Source: Symsagittifera roscoffensis | Lineage: Eukaryota > Xenacoelomorpha > Acoela > Convolutidae | DNA: 64,000 nucleotides | Direction: 5' to 3' | NCBI RefSeq assembly: GCF_963678635.1 | Contig: NC_087062.1 | Location: forward strand, 91,179,845 to 91,243,844 | In this document: piece by piece, positions 62,025 to 64,000 of the stretch | Layout: every line of letters begins with the position of its first letter | How positions within the stretch are numbered: position 1 is the first letter of the stretch | Program-made: the position numbers and the translations under genes | Notes under the pieces: generated by a model | What the model was told of the DNA's origin: nothing | Seen by the model: the letters and a program-made list of their open reading frames with translations, nothing else | Database searches by the model: none

Positions 62025-62046
62025 TATACTTTCGAATCCCGTAAAG

Positions 62047-64000
62047 TATATTTAGCTGCCAGACTTTAGGAAACATGATCTACTTGGCTTTTCACAATTG
62101 TGAACGTGTAAAAGACTGAGAGTCAAATACCAGCAATCAATTACTAGCTGAAAAAGGTTTCAAAGTGAGGCTATTTTGTGAAAAGTTTTTTGCTATGTTT
62201 TTTAGGAATGTAAAATTCAGATCACTCACTTAGTTTTCAAAACGTATTGCAATTCAATAAACTTGGTTTTTCATTTTGAGACAATTGAATATAACATATA
62301 ACGATAATGAAAAACTTTGTGCGTTTTTGCTGGAAAAATTGCCCCCTATCATCAGTTTAAAAGCACTTTTTCAAAAAGAATAACTCGACTTTCTACTATA
62401 CTAACTGTGATAATGGAAAAAATTATTTCAAAGAGACAAAACGTGTTATTGAAATTTTCCCCAGGGGTGAATTTTGGGCGGTCGGTCGGCAATTTTTCCC
62501 CAGGGGTGAATTTTGCGCGGTCGGCAATCTACGACTTCCCCAGGGGTGAATTTTCGCGGTCGGCAATTTTTTTGAAAAAAAGTAGGGCAAAAGGCCAATT
62601 ACGAGAAATTTTGGAAGGTTTTTATATCTTAATATAGTACCAAAGCGGCCCTTTGGGTGGTGAGGGGGGGGGGGTTCGAATCTCTAACAGAAAAACGTCC
62701 CCCAATTCGTCCCTGTTGTGCCCAAATGTACTTAATATCGCTGAGTAAGATTGTTGTGTTGCAGCACTGTCTGATGTTGGCGTTGAGTTTTGTGGGGGTG
62801 TCATTGTTCGTGGGTTTGCCCATGTGGTACAGGAGCCATATGACCAAAAACCTCTACAACCAGATGGAAGAGTCCTTCTTCGACTACCAGGGCGAACAGG
62901 CCAGAGACAAACACAGCGTGTTCTGGAACTACGCGCAGATATATGTCAGTCTAGTACAAATCAACTCTGTGTTTTGCTTTTTACACAAGCAAACGCCTGT
63001 TTTTATAATACGAGTTCAATTTTGGTCCAAAATCTAAGTTGCTCATTTTTGCGTTCAATTTTTATGTTCAAGTTTATTATTTTACTCAAACACAGTTTGG
63101 CGAGCGGTTTAGTAATGTTTTTTTTTGACCATTTATACTTTCTCTTATGAATGCATTTCTTATTTGGGGTATACTCTAAGAGGCTGTGATAGCTAACTGA
63201 AGATAAGAGGGGTGGAGGTCGCACCGCACATTTTAGAGCTCCCCGGTTCGAATCCCGTATTATTCAAAGCATTATTACACTTTTCGAAGCTTCGTTGATT
63301 ATTTGAGAAGTCCTCGTTATTACTGCTCAAAATGTTTGAAAGACGTGTAAACGAAGCAGTAACAGTTCGGCTGTTGACGTAATCAGCTGTAACGTACGTT
63401 GATTTTATCTCAGAATTCTAAATTTTGAGTCAAACTAGTTTCTCTACTTCGTTGCTATCTTGTTGTTGTTGTTGTTGTTGTTGAAAGATTCGATACGATT
63501 TAGTTCAAAAAAATAAATTCGATTTCACAGCCGGATGGAATTTTGTGGTCTGATTGTTTGCTTGATTACTAGCTGAGGCTGGTAACTCAAAAGACAAATA
63601 AAATTCTTATAGAGTCGAAACTTTTTCTCCGCCGAGATAAATTTTCGACTCTATAAATGACTTTTATTTGTTTATTATGTTACCAGCCTCCGCTAGTAAG
63701 CAAGCACAGAATCAGACCACAAAATTCCATCCGGCCGGGAATTCGTAATTTTTTGTTTTGAGCTAAATCGCATTGAATCCTTGAACAACAACAAGACTGC
63801 TCGTATCAGGGCGAAGCCCTGAATATTTCGACTGCCTTTTGAGGTCTATAGAGCAGTAATAGCATGAAACAAATAAATGTAAAAAAATGAATTGAATTTT
63901 TTTTAGTTGAAATTTTTTTGTGGGAATCACACCATATAAAGTACAAAGTGATAAATTCACTCCTAGTAACAAATCAATTATGGCAATAAGTTCCTACATT
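62047..64000 (+). repeat. Segmental duplication A, copy 2 (runs off the window)
   Basis: Direct copy of 56484-58429. The match continues to the last base, so the true end is outside. A 22-bp filler (62025-62046) separates it from duplication B copy 2. Confidence 0.92.
62765..62944 (+). CDS. Tetraspanin-like exon 4, copy 2 (in segmental duplication)
   Basis: Same coding sequence and splice sites as 57201-57380. If both were spliced in, the protein would carry two TM3-like segments, which does not fit a tetraspanin. So it is either an alternative exon, an unused copy, or an assembly duplicate. Confidence 0.6.

Overview
This is animal nuclear DNA. Genes are split by long, AT-rich, T-rich introns with GT..AG borders, and introns and spacers are full of fold-back repeats, SINEs, tandem repeats and two Ty3/Gypsy LTR retrotransposons. 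Proteins and tRNAs point to an invertebrate metazoan. A tunicate or another soft-bodied marine invertebrate would fit, but nothing here fixes the phylum.

Layout. (1) 225-37692, plus strand: the 3' part of an FKBP15 (WAFL)-like gene, fourteen exons covering the coiled-coil region, a conserved KK-I-MN segment, acidic low-complexity regions and the conserved D-rich DWL C-terminus. The FKBP domain must lie upstream of the window. Exon phases were checked: all fourteen exons join in one frame (3207 nt including the stop). (2) Intron 1 holds a 6.3 kb Ty3/Gypsy element (1497-7763) and a tRNA-Ala-like gene. (3) 9767-25136 is a near-perfect tandem duplication of about 7.6-7.8 kb. It carries a tRNA-Glu gene, a SINE, several fold-back elements and two exons, and both copies of the exon pair are in frame. 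(4) 25925-29978 is a ten-unit satellite of about 406 bp whose unit includes the 3' splice site and start of the next exon. (5) 34181-36007, minus strand: an intronless 608-residue gene nested in an FKBP15 intron. (6) 40011-41432, plus strand: a four-exon gene fusing an SGNH/GDSL-type hydrolase domain to an AlkB-type 2-oxoglutarate/Fe(II) dioxygenase; this is the most unusual protein in the window. (7) 41870-42770: a minisatellite of about 76 bp. (8) 46302-53923, minus strand: a second Ty3/Gypsy element with a very long C-terminal tail after integrase. (9) 55115 onward, plus strand: the 5' part of a tetraspanin-like gene. Its fourth coding exon is present twice (57201-57380 and 62765-62944) because of a second, complex segmental duplication reaching the window end.

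The genes do not form a pathway. What links the regions is repeat dynamics. Both LTR elements sit in or at the end of copies of one dispersed repeat family, a third copy of that family seeded the exon-capturing satellite, and duplications of several kb have copied whole exons without breaking reading frames. Some of the near-identical duplications could be assembly haplotigs; this cannot be decided from the sequence alone.
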